The notes below the pieces were generated by a model. The model saw nothing but the letters and a program-made list of their open reading frames with translations. It did no database searches and was not told the origin of the DNA. This document shows, piece after piece, positions 25,149-37,894 of a DNA stretch of 64,000 bases (positions are counted from its first letter, which is position 1; each line of letters begins with the position of its first letter). Position numbers and translations under genes: made by a program. Source of the DNA: Halocaridina rubra (Eukaryota; Arthropoda; Malacostraca; Decapoda; Atyidae). The stretch spans positions 17,166-81,165 of the forward strand of contig JAXCGZ010021098.1 in assembly GCA_037179515.1 (NCBI GenBank). Reading direction: 5' to 3'.

Positions 25149-26408
25149 TTGCTCAATGCTCACTTCTTGAAATGCCTTGAATCTAACTCACTTATCTCCG
25201 ATCACCAGTACGGCTTCCGCAAGGCAAGATCCACTGGTGATCTCCTGTCCTATCTTACTCATGTATGGTCATCTTCTCTGAGGAACTATGGGGAATCCTT
25301 TGTCGTCGCCCTTGATATCTCTAAGGCTTTTGACAGAGTCTGGCACAAGGCTCTGCTGGCCAAACTCCCTGCCTATGGCTTTACCTCTTCTTTCTGTTCT
25401 CTGATTTCCAGTTTTCTTACTGACCATTCTATATCTGCAGTTGTTGATGGCGCGACATCTAGCCCTTTCTCTGTTACCAGTGGTGTTCCACAGGGCTCTG
25501 TTCTTTCACCTACTCTCTTCCTTCTCTTCATCAATGATCTTCTACAATCCCCATCTTTCTCTCTTCTTCAAGCCTTTGCTGATGATTCTACCCTTCACTT
25601 TTCCTCTGCCTTTTCTTCACAACCTTCATCTCTTACTTGTAATCAATCTTGTATCACTCTTTCTTCTACTCTTAACTCCGATTTGCAGAGAGTATCTGAA
25701 TGGGGCACTCAAAACTTAGTTAAATTCAATGCCTCCAAGACACAGTTTCTGGCTATCTCTTTATCTTCTTCTCCTCCTGATAATCCTATTGTCTTTGAAA
25801 CTAATGAAATTTACCCTCTTAACTCTATCAATATATTAGGAATCCATATAGCCTCTAACTTGTCTTGGAGGAATCACATAATCCAAATTTCTAAATCTTC
25901 ATCCAAAATATTGGGGGTTTTGTTTCGTTTTCGTCATTACTTTTCCTCACTACAGTTACTTAAAATTTACAAAGGTCTTATCTGCCCCTGCTTAGAATAC
26001 TGCTCACACATCTGGGGTGCTTCTTCCTTTACTTATCTTCTTGATAGGGTTAAATCTAAGGCAGTAAGACTCATTAATGATCCTTCTCTTGCTTCTAACC
26101 TGGATTCTCTCTCTCTTCGCCATACGGTATCTTCCCTTTCGCTTTTCTATCGATACAACTTCCATCGCTGCTCTGATGAGTTGGCGAGTTGCATCCCTCC
26201 TCCACTGCCGAGGCCGCGTAACACTCGCCAAGCAGCCTCATCTCACAGGTACTGTGTGGAGATTTGTAGCTCGCAGATTGGTCGGTGCAGCGACTGCTTC
26301 TTCCCATCTACCTCCAGACTCTGGAACTCTCTTCCTCCTTCTGTCTTTCTTAGTTCTTATGACCTTTCATCCTTCAAAAAGCAGATCTATCGTCATCTCA
26401 GAGCCTAG
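25149..26408 (+). pseudogene. LINE-B reverse transcriptase, catalytic and C-terminal part
   Basis: 419 open codons: HQYGFRKARSTGDLLSYL, VALDISKAFDRVWHKALLAK (motif A Asp), SGVPQGSVLSPTLFLLFIND (motif B), LLQAFADDSTLHF (catalytic FADD) and a long C-terminal domain ending SRLWNSLPPSVF and SFKKQIYRHLRA, the usual end of this LINE type. All catalytic Asp residues are present, so only the upstream stop and frameshift inactivate this copy. Confidence 0.9.
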
Positions 26409-26585
26409 TCCTCCATATCTCTGGGTCCTCTGTACTTTGACTGTTTTTTTCTGTCTGTCGTTTTCTTTTGTGTGACATTACCTCATCTCTGCCATGCCCT
26501 TAACCTTTTTCTTTTCCTTCGTCTTGGTATTTTTCTCATGCCCAGGCCTTTATTGATGAGGGCAGTTTCCGCCTGTCCCAGTGTC

Positions 26586-26731
<146 letters not shown>

Positions 26732-26734
26732 TAT

Positions 26735-27415
26735 GTGATTTTTCTGGTGTAGATTCCAAAGGTGGGCTGCATATTCAAGCTTTGGCCTCACGTAAGTTAC
26801 ATAAACATTTCTGAACATATCCCTGAAGACTACCCTTACATATGCTAAGGAAGCATATGCTGCCCTTTCTCTGCTATATATATGAATTTCCTGAGGCAAA
26901 TCTGCCAATATGTTTACTCCTAGATCTCTCTCATTCTCCGTCTCTTGAAGTTCTGCTCCTGCTATTTAGCATCCAAGCTTGGGTCTTCTTGCACTTGTAT
27001 CCTTTCTATTTACCTTACATTTTGAAATATTGAATTTTATTAGCCACTTTTCTGGGCAGTCATGCAGACTATTCAGGTCTTCCTGAGGTTCTCTACCCTT
27101 GTTCTCGTCTCTTACATTCTTCACAGTCTCTGTTAATATATTCAAGAATTAATTTACAGACTCTAGTAGGTCATTTACATGTAAAAAAAACAAAAGTGGT
27201 CCTAAAACTGAACCCTGTGAAACCCCATAACTAAACCCTCTTCATTCAGACACTGGGTGTTTTACTCCAATCCTGTATTCTCTTCCTTCTAAGAAAGTTT
27301 TCATCCATTCCAAGACATTTTCACCTATTCTCGCCATTGCTCACAGCTTCTTAGTAAGTCTCCCAAGTGGGACAGTATCAGATACCTTTTGAAAATCTCA
27401 TTAGCTTTGTGTGTA
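26735..27415 (-). pseudogene. LINE-A fragment, RT core to C-terminal middle
   Basis: Reading leftwards it has the RT region (GVSQGS-like near 27220), the NNG(R)EPQED-like region near 27090, SWKIFQ-like and [17 protein letters not shown] near 26770. It stops abruptly at (TA)n without its own 3' end. Frames are broken. Confidence 0.8.
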
Positions 27416-27424
27416 CCATGATTT

Positions 27425-28460
27425 GTAACTTTCTCCAGTTTGCTACCATGTTCTTTCATGAGGGATGCTGCATAATCAAGTATAGGCCTCACATAAATCA
27501 CAGATATTTCTAAATGTTACCAAATTATACATACGTCTGAAAGAAAAGCATCTGCTGTATTTACTACACCATTTATAAGTACGGTATTTCTGGAAACAAA
27601 TATGCCAATACACTGATCCCTAGATATCTTCAATCTGAAGTTCTTCTTCTGCACTTACACACCTAAATACTGGCCCTCCTGCTATCATTACATATTGAAG
27701 TAGTAAACCTCATTATCTGACCACTTATGTAGACTATTAAGATCTTCCTTAAATTCTTTCCCATTATTTGTTAGCATAGACTTACTTTCCATGTAGCCAT
27801 ATTGTCTCAGTGACAAAAATTCATGACTCCAAGTAAACAGTTGTATACTTTCTCAGTATTTTTTCATGACTTTTCAAGCTATGTTTGTCAATGAAACTGG
27901 CTTATAGTTGAGAGGCGTCTGCTATCTTTATTTTAACGACAGGTGCAATAGTCGTTTCATTCCATAATTTTGGAATCTCTCAAGATCCCAGGAACTTTTC
28001 AATATGATACAAAGAACTAAAGATAATGGTGCAGCACACTCAAGTACACATGGGTATATATAAAAATGTCCTACGGCTTCATGAGCATCTACTACTGTTA
28101 GTGTTGTATGTACTTCCTTAATTGCAAAGGCAATGTTCTATATTACTGATCTCTGTTCTCTCACTGCAGCAAAAATGGGGAAGCAATCTCCTCTGTAAAT
28201 ACTGACTGAAAACTCCATGTTTATTCCCTCACAGATTTCTTTGTATGACTCGCTTATACTTTCATTGAAACTTTCAAATGGTCAGTTAGCTATTTAACCA
28301 GAAATTTCCCTCAGACAATGCAATGGAATAGTTTCTCCTATTTCATAATTATTTTCTCTCCTTAGCATTTCGCCATTAATTTTTGAACTACATCTCTTTG
28401 GCATAAATAATTCCTATTCTAGCAGAATTTTTTTTGGAAGAAGATTAAAAAAAAAAAAGT
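27425..28460 (-). pseudogene. Old CR1-like LINE relic
   Basis: In reverse orientation, phrases follow LINE-A order at lower similarity: near 27880 the LVNYRPVSLTS-like ACTGGCTTATAGTTGAGAGG region, near 27800 the SxRQHGFRxG equivalent, near 27740 the linker and near 27500 the EYxAPFWNP equivalent. No open frame remains. The left end (28200-28460) is only weakly supported. Confidence 0.5.
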
Positions 28461-28859
28461 CATTGTCCCCTCTAATGTATAACCACATCATACTTCTCAA
28501 CACCAACGGGAATGATCCATAATAATTTGTATTGTTAGTTCAGCTTACCAACTGAAGTCTTAGCAATATGCAAGCCAAAAATAACACCTTGAATCAGGTC
28601 ATTTAAAACACCCAGTGTAATTAAAACATATTATCTAATTATGACAAGAATTCTGTGTATATATATTTTAGGTGCCCTCAGTAGAAGTAGGCAGAGTTCA
28701 TTCACAGAGGGTAAGGGTTTACCCTCCTCCAACCAGAACCAAAAGCATACATTCCTTGTTTCATTAACAATGGTCTAAAATTACAAAGAGGTTTAAGGAC
28801 AGGATTAGTATCTCATAGACCTTGCGGTACATAGCGTGGAGATACTCCATATTTACTAG

Positions 28860-29570
28860 GTAAAACACATCCAGTACACACTTATCCTAATGTGTGCAGG
28901 AATCTATCTATATTTCCTCTGAACTCTTCAACTGTAGTGCTGTTAACGTCACACTCTGGAAGTTGATTCCAGGTAGAGCAGATCTTGTACATGAGGAAAT
29001 TTTCACATACGCTAGTATTAAACCTTTTCATATCTAAATTGTTACGAACTGAATTTGTATTCGGACTGAACAATTTATCTGTGGTCAATATTGTAAAACC
29101 CATTCAGTATTCTAAATACTTCAATGAGTTGACCACTCAGTCTGCAAGTTTCTAATGAGGAGAGTCCCAGAGCCTTAAGGTGATCCCGGTAACTTAGCCT
29201 TCTGATAGATGTGAAGAGTTTGTAGCTCTTGCCTAAACTTTAAAGTCGAATTATGTCTTCCGAAGGTGTAGGTGACCAAAACGTTCAGCATATTTCAAAA
29301 GTGGCCGTATTAATGAATCAAATAATGTAAGAACAATCTCTTTATTCCTAGAATGGAAGTGCCTCTAAATGTAGCCTAATAATTTCTGTGTATTTTTACC
29401 AATTCTATGCAATGCCCGGAATATGTCAGATCACAGCTTATTAATGCACCTTAGTTTTTTTCAGAATAGTTGACTTGAGAGTTTTACCCAAAAGTGAATA
29501 GTCTACCCCTACAAATGCATGACTATTATGTATTAGGAAAAAATGCCCTGTCATAGGATCAAATGCCATA
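28860..29570 (-). pseudogene. Third LINE type (CR1/L2-like) C-terminal relic
   Basis: The minus frame reads MTGHFFLIHNSHAFVGVDYS near 29550, then SLLGKTLKSTILKK, KEIVLTLFDSLIRPLLKYAE, and finally LFSPNTNSVRNNLDMKRFNT and STWNQLPECDVNSTTVEEF. This is the normal order of the thumb and C-terminal part of CR1/L2 reverse transcriptases, clearly distinct from LINE-A. Stops separate the pieces. Confidence 0.7.
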
Positions 29571-29575
29571 TCGCA

Positions 29576-30890
29576 CAGTTCGTATCACTACTAAGGAAAC
29601 ATATCTCTCTTCACTTGGAATCCTTCAACTTTTTGTCAGTGAGGCAACATGGCTTCAGAGAAGGTAGATCAACAGTAACAAACTTATTAGAATTTTATGA
29701 TGAGGTAAGCCAAATCTTACAGGAAAGAGAGGGCTGGGCAGATTGCATATTCCTAGACTTCCAGAAAGCGTTTGACACTGTTCCACATGGGAGACTTATT
29801 AGGAAGCTGCAATCAATGGCTAGAATAGGTGGAAATGTTTTGGAATGGATAAAAACTTACTTAGAAGGAAGGGAACAGAGGGTTAGAGTAAGACACTCAG
29901 TGTCTGAATGGAGAAGAGTTAGTAGTGGAGTTCCACAGGGTTCAGTTTTAGGGCCACTTTTGTTCCTTGTATATGTAAATGACCTACCAGAGTCTGTAAA
30001 TTCATTCATGAATATGTTTGCAGATGATGCAAAGATTGTGAAGAAAGTAAAAAACGAGAACAATGGTAGAGAACTTCAGGAGGATCTAAATAATCTGCAT
30101 GAGTGGTCAGAAAAGTGGCTAATGAAATTCAATACTTCAAAATGTAAGGTAATGAGAATGGGTACAAGTGCAAGAAGGCCCAAGCTTGACTACTCGGTGG
30201 CTGGAGTACAACTTCAAGAGACAGAAAATGAGAGAGATCTAGGAGTAAACATACTGGCAGATCTCCAGAAATACATATAAATGGCATAGTAAGGGCAGCA
30301 TATGCATTCTTATCAAATGTAAGGGTAGCCTTCAGGCACATGGACAAGGAAATGTTCAGAAATATTTATGTAACCTATGTGAGGCCAAAACTCGAATATG
30401 CAGCCCCCTTTTGGAATCCGCACTTGAAAAAGCACATAGCTAAGCTTGAAAAAGTTCAAAGACATGCCACGAAACTGGTGCCAGAAATACGCAATCTCAG
30501 TTATGATGAGAGGCTGAGGGAATTAGACTTACCATCACTCGAAGCTAGAAGAGTGAGGGGGGATATGGTGACAGTCTTTAAATTCCTTCATGGTTATGAT
30601 AGAGTGGATAGGGATCGATATTTTGATATGGCTGGCTCTAGAACTAGAGGTCATAGTTTGAAGCTTCGTAAGAAAACTTCTTCGCAGGATGTAAGGAAAT
30701 ACTTTTTCAGTGTAAGAGTAGTTGATAATTGGAATTCGCTAAGCGAGGAGGTAGTTAATGCTATCTCAATCCATAGTTTTAAGGACAGGTATGATAAGTA
30801 TCACTAAGTCTAAAATGGAACCGATGAGGAGACGGGAAGATACGAGCTTTGGGCTCTTTCCCGTAAACACAATTAGGTAATCACCCACTA
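29576..30890 (+). mobile_element. LINE-A copy, RT core to 3' end, young
   Basis: Open readings at 29543-30280 and 30340-30807 are separated by a small deletion near 30262 (after NILADL). Motifs: VRQHGFREGRSTVTNLLEFY, FLDFQKAFDTVPHGRLIRKL, SGVPQGSVLGPLLFLVYVND, MFADDAKIVKK, YAAPFWNPHLKKHIAKLEKV and NWNSLSEEVVNAISIHSFKD. It ends at AATTAGGTAATCAC near 30888. It is 5' truncated at the SLxKHISLHLESFNF point. It lies in the host intron between exons K and L. Confidence 0.9.
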
Positions 30891-31650
30891 ATATCTGAGT
30901 GCCAAATGGAAAGTCTTGGAAAGTGTTATTAGCATGAAACAGGGTCATGGTAATAGGTGTAAGGCATAAGTTCCTGGCAGCTGTCTATATTCCCCCAGCA
31001 ATATCCTTGGGGGTCTGGGGACAGTGAAGAATCAGTAACAAGAATTCTTGGGTAACCTAATTGTGTCATACATTCATTTGTCCAATTTGGTAAACTATCG
31101 AGTCAGATTCCTATTAAAGATGAATACGATTACTGATTATTACTGATGGGTAGTGCCCATGAAATTTTTATTCATCTTAACAAAAATGCTACTATAGGAT
31201 GCAAATAACCATTTTTATTAACTTTTTCAAGAATGAAAGCGTGAAAGTCAATGGATCCCTGAAAGGATTCAGTTATAAATTTCATCTGTAGCAGTTGTTG
31301 ATTCTTTGCCTAGAAATGAAACTTTTTTTCAATTGATGAAATGCTAAAACATTTTTTAAGTTGTTTCCAAATATATATGTAGGCTAAGCAAAAGGTAGTT
31401 TATCTAAAGGTATACCCACGTGGAGTACAAAGGTTTCAGATATCCAGTAAACATTAACAGCATAAAGGTTACGAAATCTAGTAATCTACATCATCCATCA
31501 TAACTTGAGTAAACACAGAACACTCCCTAAAGCTTTAAGTAATTATAAAGCAAATTCTCATATAATACCTTAAAGACAATACAGTATATGTATTTACCTA
31601 AACGTGTTTATGGGAAAGGCCCAATGTTCAATTAAATAAATCAGATACTT
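30890..31650. other. Intronic sequence, with a short LINE-A tail relic
   Basis: Only a relic of a reversed LINE-A tail near 31592-31625 (TTTACCTAAACGTGTTTATG) is recognisable. The rest is unassigned intron downstream of exon K. Confidence 0.45.
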
Positions 31651-31652
31651 AC

Positions 31653-31765
31653 GATATGTGTGTCATCCCTAGTAGAATTTCGGAGTAAATTATTAATATC
31701 AACACCATATACACTCTTAACATCCAGCGTATCAATGTGTGGATCATCTTTAAATATCACTCTAC
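31653..31765 (-). CDS. Host gene exon K (module type 2)
   Basis: The acceptor ATTTATAG borders 31765 and the donor GTAAGT starts at 31652. Phase is 1 to 0, 113 nt, the same length as exon M. It opens with a split Gly (G|GT), then RVIFKDDPHIDTLDVKSV and YGVDINNLLRNST (motif with one sequon). It is followed by a 9.8-kb intron that contains LINE-A, LINE-B and LINE relics plus two (TA)n tracts. Confidence 0.72.
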
Positions 31766-32011
31766 CTATAAATGACAAAAATAAGCTCATGGGAATCATT
31801 AGCATCACTGAATAGAAGATAAGTAACAATTGCTAAAAAAAAAGACACAGTTATCCATATTTAGTAAAGCAAACACATTGCATTTTGACATTTAAATGAT
31901 GAAAAGGTGCTTTTTAGTCATCATATATAACCAGTCCACTTGATACTATCACATTCCATTGCATACCAAAAATATTCCACATATATAATGCTGTATTTTA
32001 ATTTTGTTTAC

Positions 32012-32204
32012 CAGTTATCTCTTGATCACTTGAAGAAAGAACTAAACTCTTCAGTAAATATAATAACTGCAGAGATTTATTTTCACCAAGAAATATTCCT
32101 TCGACTGCACTTATATTTCCATGAACATGTAACTGTTGGGTATGCAGAGGTACGTAGAACTCACTCTTAGACCTCTCATCAACTAAATGACTGAACTGTT
32201 CTAG
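32012..32204 (-). CDS. Host gene exon J (module type 1)
   Basis: The acceptor TTTTTTCAG borders 32204 and the donor GTAAAC starts at 32011. Phase is 0 to 1, 193 nt, exactly the length of exon H. It reads LEQFSHLVDERS, then FYVPLHTQQLHVHGNIS and a Leu-rich stretch near LQLLYLLKSL. Sequons are NIS and NKS. The final G of a split Gly codon is completed by exon K. The equal length and phase of H and J support duplication of the exon pair. Confidence 0.72.
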
Positions 32205-32461
32205 CTGAAAAAATGAGTAGTATAAGTAACAGTATTTTAGCCCTAAATAGCACTGTATACATTACATCAACCCTAGGATGTTACAAACACTGACAAACAG
32301 ACATATATAAAAGGTCCATATATCTTGAGTTTCTTGCAGACAATATAACTTACACTAAAAAAATAAAAAAATATAGAATGAAATAGTTAATTAATTCTGA
32401 ACTATTACATATTTTTATGAATCTATACAAATATCTTCAAGGGCTCAATAAAATGTCTTAC

Positions 32462-32607
32462 TTCAGTCATATTGCAGTCATTAACGATGTCAGAAGGAGT
32501 GCTAATGTTGGCTAAAAAGGTGACATTTTCAGCAAAAGTAACTGATGTTGAAAACTGATGGACGTCATCAAGGTAAAGTAAATCACTGATATGATTACCA
32601 TTTATCT
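32462..32607 (-). CDS. Host gene exon I (module type 2)
   Basis: The acceptor TCCCCAG borders 32607 and the donor GTAAGA starts at 32461. Phase is 1 to 0, 146 nt. The first two bases complete a Lys codon from exon H. It reads INGNHISDLLYLDDVHQF and then SVTFAENVTFLANI, the repeated unit again, with sequons NVT, NIS and NMT and one Cys. Confidence 0.75.
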
Positions 32608-33672
32608 CTGGGGACAACACAGCTACTACAAATACACGTACATTAAAGTACTTGTTAGAATACATGCATACAAAATATAATCAAGTAACAAATGTAAATA
32701 TAAATACAATATTAACAGAAAATAAATATGCAAAAACTGTGTATTACGAAGTTAAAATTCTGTCAGGTGTATGCAAATAGAGATAAAGTATTTTTGAAGA
32801 TGCAGCAACAAGCTTTGCAGTGTAGTTACGACTTAACATTAACTACACGACACTGCACCAATTAGTCATGTAGCTTTCTGCAATACAGTGGAATAGCGTG
32901 TGTATTGCCTTCAGGGATATGAAGGAATCTGAGCAAACATGAATCTTGAGGAGCAACGTATTTATGTAAACTTCTGCAACAAACTAGGTAAAGAATTTGC
33001 AAAGAATATTCAACTGTTACAGGAATCTTAAGGGAAATAACGTTTGTGCCTTATGGAATGTCAGGATACCAGTACTTCAAACTGAGAGGAACATCCATTG
33101 CAGAACCCATATTTGGTAAGACTTCTCCAATGATATTGGGAAATAATATACAGTACTGTACTGTATTCCATGAAATCACTGACAAAGAATGTGAATATAT
33201 TGAAGCAGTAGGCATCATTGAGACTGTATGCCACAAATATTAGCAGGGAAACTGAAGATGAATCAAGTGGATTCAAAATTACAACATATAGGCTAAAACT
33301 GGAGCTAAGAGAGGACCATGTCTATCTATCACAATTTGTTTTATCATCTGAATGCTCATTTGAAGTTTCTGAAAACTTTTCATGCAGTTATACTAATAAA
33401 AAAAATTTAAGGTAAACAGTTTGCTGCGCAAGTCCCACCTTACTGTTAAAATCTAATGAAATTACTAAATATACCAAAACACATTTTCACTACACCACAC
33501 ATAGTTTGATGAATTACTGATAAAGAATGACGAAACTAATATTATAAAGAAGATGCTGAAAACCACTATACAATTCAACCATTGCATGAAAGCTTTGATA
33601 GCCTGTTGGTGCAATATTTTAAAGAGACTAATTAAGTTTTGGAAAGCTCTTGTGTACTACATGTTAACTTAC

Positions 33673-33865
33673 TAGAGGTAACACTGCTATCAAAAGTAAA
33701 GTTCCCGTGGACAGTCTGGTTGCCTGATTTTGTAAATATTAATGCCCAAAATTGTGCAAAAGCAGTATCATTTACTCTCAGAACATTTAAATTTTGGGTT
33801 ATGTTAACTGGCAGAGAGAACGTCTTTCTTCCATGAATCATTCCTGTGAAATTTTGCTTAATAAC
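33673..33865 (-). CDS. Host gene exon H (module type 1)
   Basis: The acceptor TTTTGCAG borders 33865 and the donor GTAAGT starts at 33672. Phase is 0 to 1, 193 nt. Two strand-like units are visible: [15 protein letters not shown] and [15 protein letters not shown], separated by [16 protein letters not shown]. It is very rich in sequons (NFT, NIT, NDT, NQT, NFT). It is the first exon of four alternating 0-1/1-0 exon pairs. The upstream gap to exon G is mostly (TA)n. Confidence 0.75.
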
Positions 33866-33912
33866 CTGCAAAAGAGTAGCAAAATGTAAGAGGAAAACTC
33901 CTGTAATAAATA

Positions 33913-34243
<331 letters not shown>

Positions 34244-34305
34244 CAGTATATCAATTATTAAAGCAATCTTAAAATTTAAGTACGAAAGTAAAACCTCATT
34301 CTTAC

Positions 34306-34499
34306 ATTGTCAAGATGAGAAGTCCATTCCTTGCTATTCACGTAACTAAGTAGTGTGTTCCCTGCAAAGGAAATGTTGCAGTTCCATGTTGCTGTAGAAC
34401 TGATATGCTGAATATCTTCAGAAACCTTTTTAAGAGTATTTTCTTCAATCTTATTATAGATGATTCCATCAAGCTGCTCATGCACCTGAAGGTTATCAA
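34306..34499 (-). CDS. Host gene exon G
   Basis: The acceptor CCTTGTCAG borders 34499 and the donor GTAAGA starts at 34305. Phase is 1 to 0, 194 nt. It contains VHEQLDGIIYNKIEENTL (motif form LDGI-x-Y) and TATWNCNISFAGNTLL with one sequon and one Cys. The downstream intron carries a 327-bp imperfect (TA)n tract starting about 60 bp after the donor. Confidence 0.72.
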
Positions 34500-34559
34500 C
34501 TGACAAGGAATAAAAATTTGTTATATAAACTGCAAAAATACTATACATATATGCAACTT

Positions 34560-35130
34560 AATCTTCTACAATAATTAACAGAGAGATATTACAATGATCT
34601 TGCTTTATGAAAGCAAAGTAAAAATAATTAACATCTGTTTACAACAGACATATAAGGTTCGTGGTGTGGAAGCACATTTTTCTTAATTTCTCTCATTTAT
34701 CATCAGTTTCTCTCGCCTTTGAGTATTTGCTCCACGAATCCAAAAAAACAGGCTAAATACATAATAACGTGGTTCACTTAAATCAACTTATTAGTTTTAC
34801 AGATAAAGACGCATTAACAGGCAGTAGTGTTTAGCTGCTAACAATCACGAAGATATTGAAGAATGTAAACATTAAAAGGTTATCAAGAACATAAATCAAT
34901 TCTAAATTTGTCCAAACACAGGATTAACAATTGGTTATGTGAAGCTATTAGGTTAAATAATAAAATGAGAAAGAAAATTTTGTTTTTGAGTTCATTCACA
35001 AAAAATACTAATAAGTATACAAAAGTTTATAACAAAATAGACATGCTAAGAATACTGCACATAAGAACTGACAAAATATGGCTGACAGAACATTTTTGAT
35101 GATATATTCCATCTCCAATACACAGACGCC
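34560..35130. other. Intronic sequence without recognised feature
   Basis: AT-rich sequence upstream of exon G. A 63-codon plus frame at 34908-35099 has no motif. Confidence 0.45.
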
Positions 35131-35570
35131 AATATTCATTCAGATGTACAAACTCAGTTTTGCCAGTGTTCTAAACATTATCTGTGATTATTAGAAGGAG
35201 CAGTGATGGCTCATCTCCATCTCTGCCCCTTGTTGGTTCCAGTACATGTTGGTGCAGGACATTTCTTGCACACTATCTAGGAATTTTACCCCAAAAGTCT
35301 TCATCACCCACAATTAACATCCTGCATTAACTTTCCCTTGCAATGTTTACAACTAAATTTATAACTTCAAGCGTACCCCAATTACTTCCTCATAAACCTC
35401 TAGTCTTTGCTCATTTCTTTGTAGGTGATATGCTACAACTAATATAATGCTCTCTGAATCTGTATTTACACAACTGTAAAAAGCTTACTTCATTAACACT
35501 TTCCCTCCACAAGTCCTCTCAGATCTCTTAGCCCTCATTATAATGAAAACTTTAGAAAAAACAGAATCAA
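35130..35570 (-). pseudogene. LINE-A endonuclease relic
   Basis: In reverse orientation it matches the endonuclease at 38-505 (CAGTGATGGCTCATCTCCAT, TTGTTGGTTCCAGTACATGT, CTCATAAACCTCTAG). Multiple indels are present. Confidence 0.75.
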
Positions 35571-35876
35571 TGTTTATCTCTTCACTTATTTTCTCTCTTT
35601 AACTGTTTGTGTTAGCTATAAGGAGGTACTGTTAACCAATATTTGTGCAGACCTACGTGAGTGAGAAATATGAATACATGCAGATGTACACCCACACCGC
35701 CTTAAGGGACGGGCACTCTGTATTTACAATCTTTCATCTGCTTTTTGTTGTTTTTCCACCACTGTGATTGGCCTATATCTATGAGTGGGTGTCTGTAATT
35801 GCTTCCTTCATTTATATTAGAAATTATCTTTGAAAGAAACCATACTGCACTTGTTAGTCTTTCCATCTTTTTTAAT

Positions 35877-37790
35877 TTTTGACCCTGGGACAGGCAAGAA
35901 AACTGCCTTCATCAGGGCCAGGCATCAAGAAAACATTAAAACGAAGAAAAAGTAGAAGCTTAAGGACATGCCAGAAATAAGGGAATGATACACAAAAGGT
36001 AAAGGACAGGCTGAAAGAGTAGTCAAAGTACTGAGAACCTAAAAATATGGCAGGATTAGGCCCCAAGATGATAGTAGAATCACTTTTTGAAGGAAGATAA
36101 GAATAAGAATAAGGAAAGACATAATTAAGAGGAGAGTTCCAGAGTCTTGAGTTAGATGGGAAGAAGCAGTCATTGCACAGACCAATCTGCGATATACAAA
36201 TCTGAACACGGTATCTGTGAGACGAGGCTGCTTGGCGAGTACTGTATAACATGGCATTGACAGAGGGTAGGGATGCAACTCGGCAACTCATCAGAGCAGC
36301 GATGGAGGTAGAAATGATAGGAAACAGAAAGAAATGATACCTTATGGCAAAGAAAAAGAGAATCCAGATTATAAGAAAGTGTAGGGTCACTGATGAGTCT
36401 GACTGCCTTAGATTCAACCCTCACAAGAAGGCAAGTATAAAAAGAAGCCCCATAAATGTGTGAGCAGTATTCTAAGCAGGGACGGATAAATTCTTTATAA
36501 ATTTTAAGTAACTGAAAAGAGGAAGAGTAATGACGATAAAGAAACAGAATCTCAATTTTTTTTTATGCAGATTTAGAAATTTGGATTATGTGATTCCTTC
36601 AAGACAAGTTAGAGGCAATCTGATTTCCTAATATATTAATTAAATTTAATAGGGTAAACTTCATTAGTGTTGAAGATAAAAGGGCTATCAGGAAGAGAAC
36701 ATAAAGAGACAGCCAGAAACTGTGCCCCACTCAGTTATCCTCTGTAAATCGGAGTTGAGAGTTGAAGAAAGAGTGATATGAGACCAACTGCGAATAGCAG
36801 ATGAAGGTTGTGAAGAGAAGAAGAGAAGGCAAGAGGGTAAATGAAGGGTAGAATCGGCAGCAAAGGCGTGAAGAGAGGAGGATGAGACCGGAGATGATCG
36901 TTGATGAAGAGAAGGAAAAGAGTAGGTGAAAAATCAGAGTTCTGTAGAACACCACTGGTAACTGGAAATGAGTTAGATGTTGTGCCGTCAACAGCCACAG
37001 ATTTGAAACGGTAGGAAAGTAAACTGGAAATTAGAGAAAAAAGAGAAGGGGTAAATCCAAAAGAAGGGAGTTTAGCCAAGAGGACCTTGTGCCACACTCT
37101 ATCAAAAGTCTTAGATATCAAGGGTGACGTCAAAGAATTCCGTATAAATTCCTCAGAAAAGATGACCATACATGAGTAAGATAGAACAGTAAGTCACCAG
37201 TGGAGCTTGCCTTGCAGAAGCAATACTGGTGATTTGAAATAAGCAAGTTAGATTCAAAATATTTTAAAACGTGAGATTTGAGCAAACTTTCGAATATTTT
37301 AGAAATAACAGAGGCTAGGGCAATAGGTCGGTAGTTAGAAAGAAGAGGGTCACCCTTCTTAGGCACAGGCTGAACTAGAGCATGCTTCCAAGATGAAGGA
37401 TAGATACTGGTTGAGAGAAAGAGGCAAAAATGACAGCAAAGCACGGGAACCAGTTCATCTGCAAACTCCTTATGGAACCTTGCAGGGATACCATCGGGTC
37501 CGGATGCCTAGTTCGTCTTTAGAGTGTGGAGAACCTGATGGACTTTGTGTGAGGAACGAATAAGGGAGGGCACAGGATTAGAAAGGGGTAAAGTATGAGG
37601 AACAAATGCTTTGGAATTGCATATGAAAGAGTTGACAGAAAAATGAGAGTCAAAGAGTGGCTTTGATATTGGCAGAGCAAGCTATATAATCATCAAGGCA
37701 AATGAGAGAGGGGGGGAAACTTGAGTTACATTAGTCTTTGAAGAGATTTTGGCTAAGGACCATTAGTCAGGTCACAGAAACATTTTGGAT
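35877..37790 (-). pseudogene. LINE-B copy 3, minus strand
   Basis: The 3' end is at the left (GACCCTGGGACAGGCAAGAA with CTGCCTTCATCAGGGCC). RT pieces in two or three frames: LFLSTSIYPSSWKHALVQPV and KGDPLLSNYRPIALASVI near 37400, HQYCFCKASSTGDLLFYL near 37230, FDRVWHKVLLAKLPSFGF near 37100 and the C-terminal domain near 36400-36050. The catalytic FADD box near 36860 is lost in frameshifted text. This copy has no (TA)n at its 3' end, unlike three others. The endonuclease part is absent. Confidence 0.85.
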
Positions 37791-37894
37791 ACTTGGAGGC
37801 TATTACACCACAATGTTTGCTCTAACTAAACAACAAAGACATCGTCCCATTGCACTTCCAGCAAAATTTTCATTCGACCTTCTGAAGTATCGTA

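Noticed and set aside
33046..33415. Plus- and minus-strand frames of 61-71 codons between exons H and I
   Set aside because: No repeat motif, no fitting donor and acceptor pair, and exon H joins exon I in phase without them.
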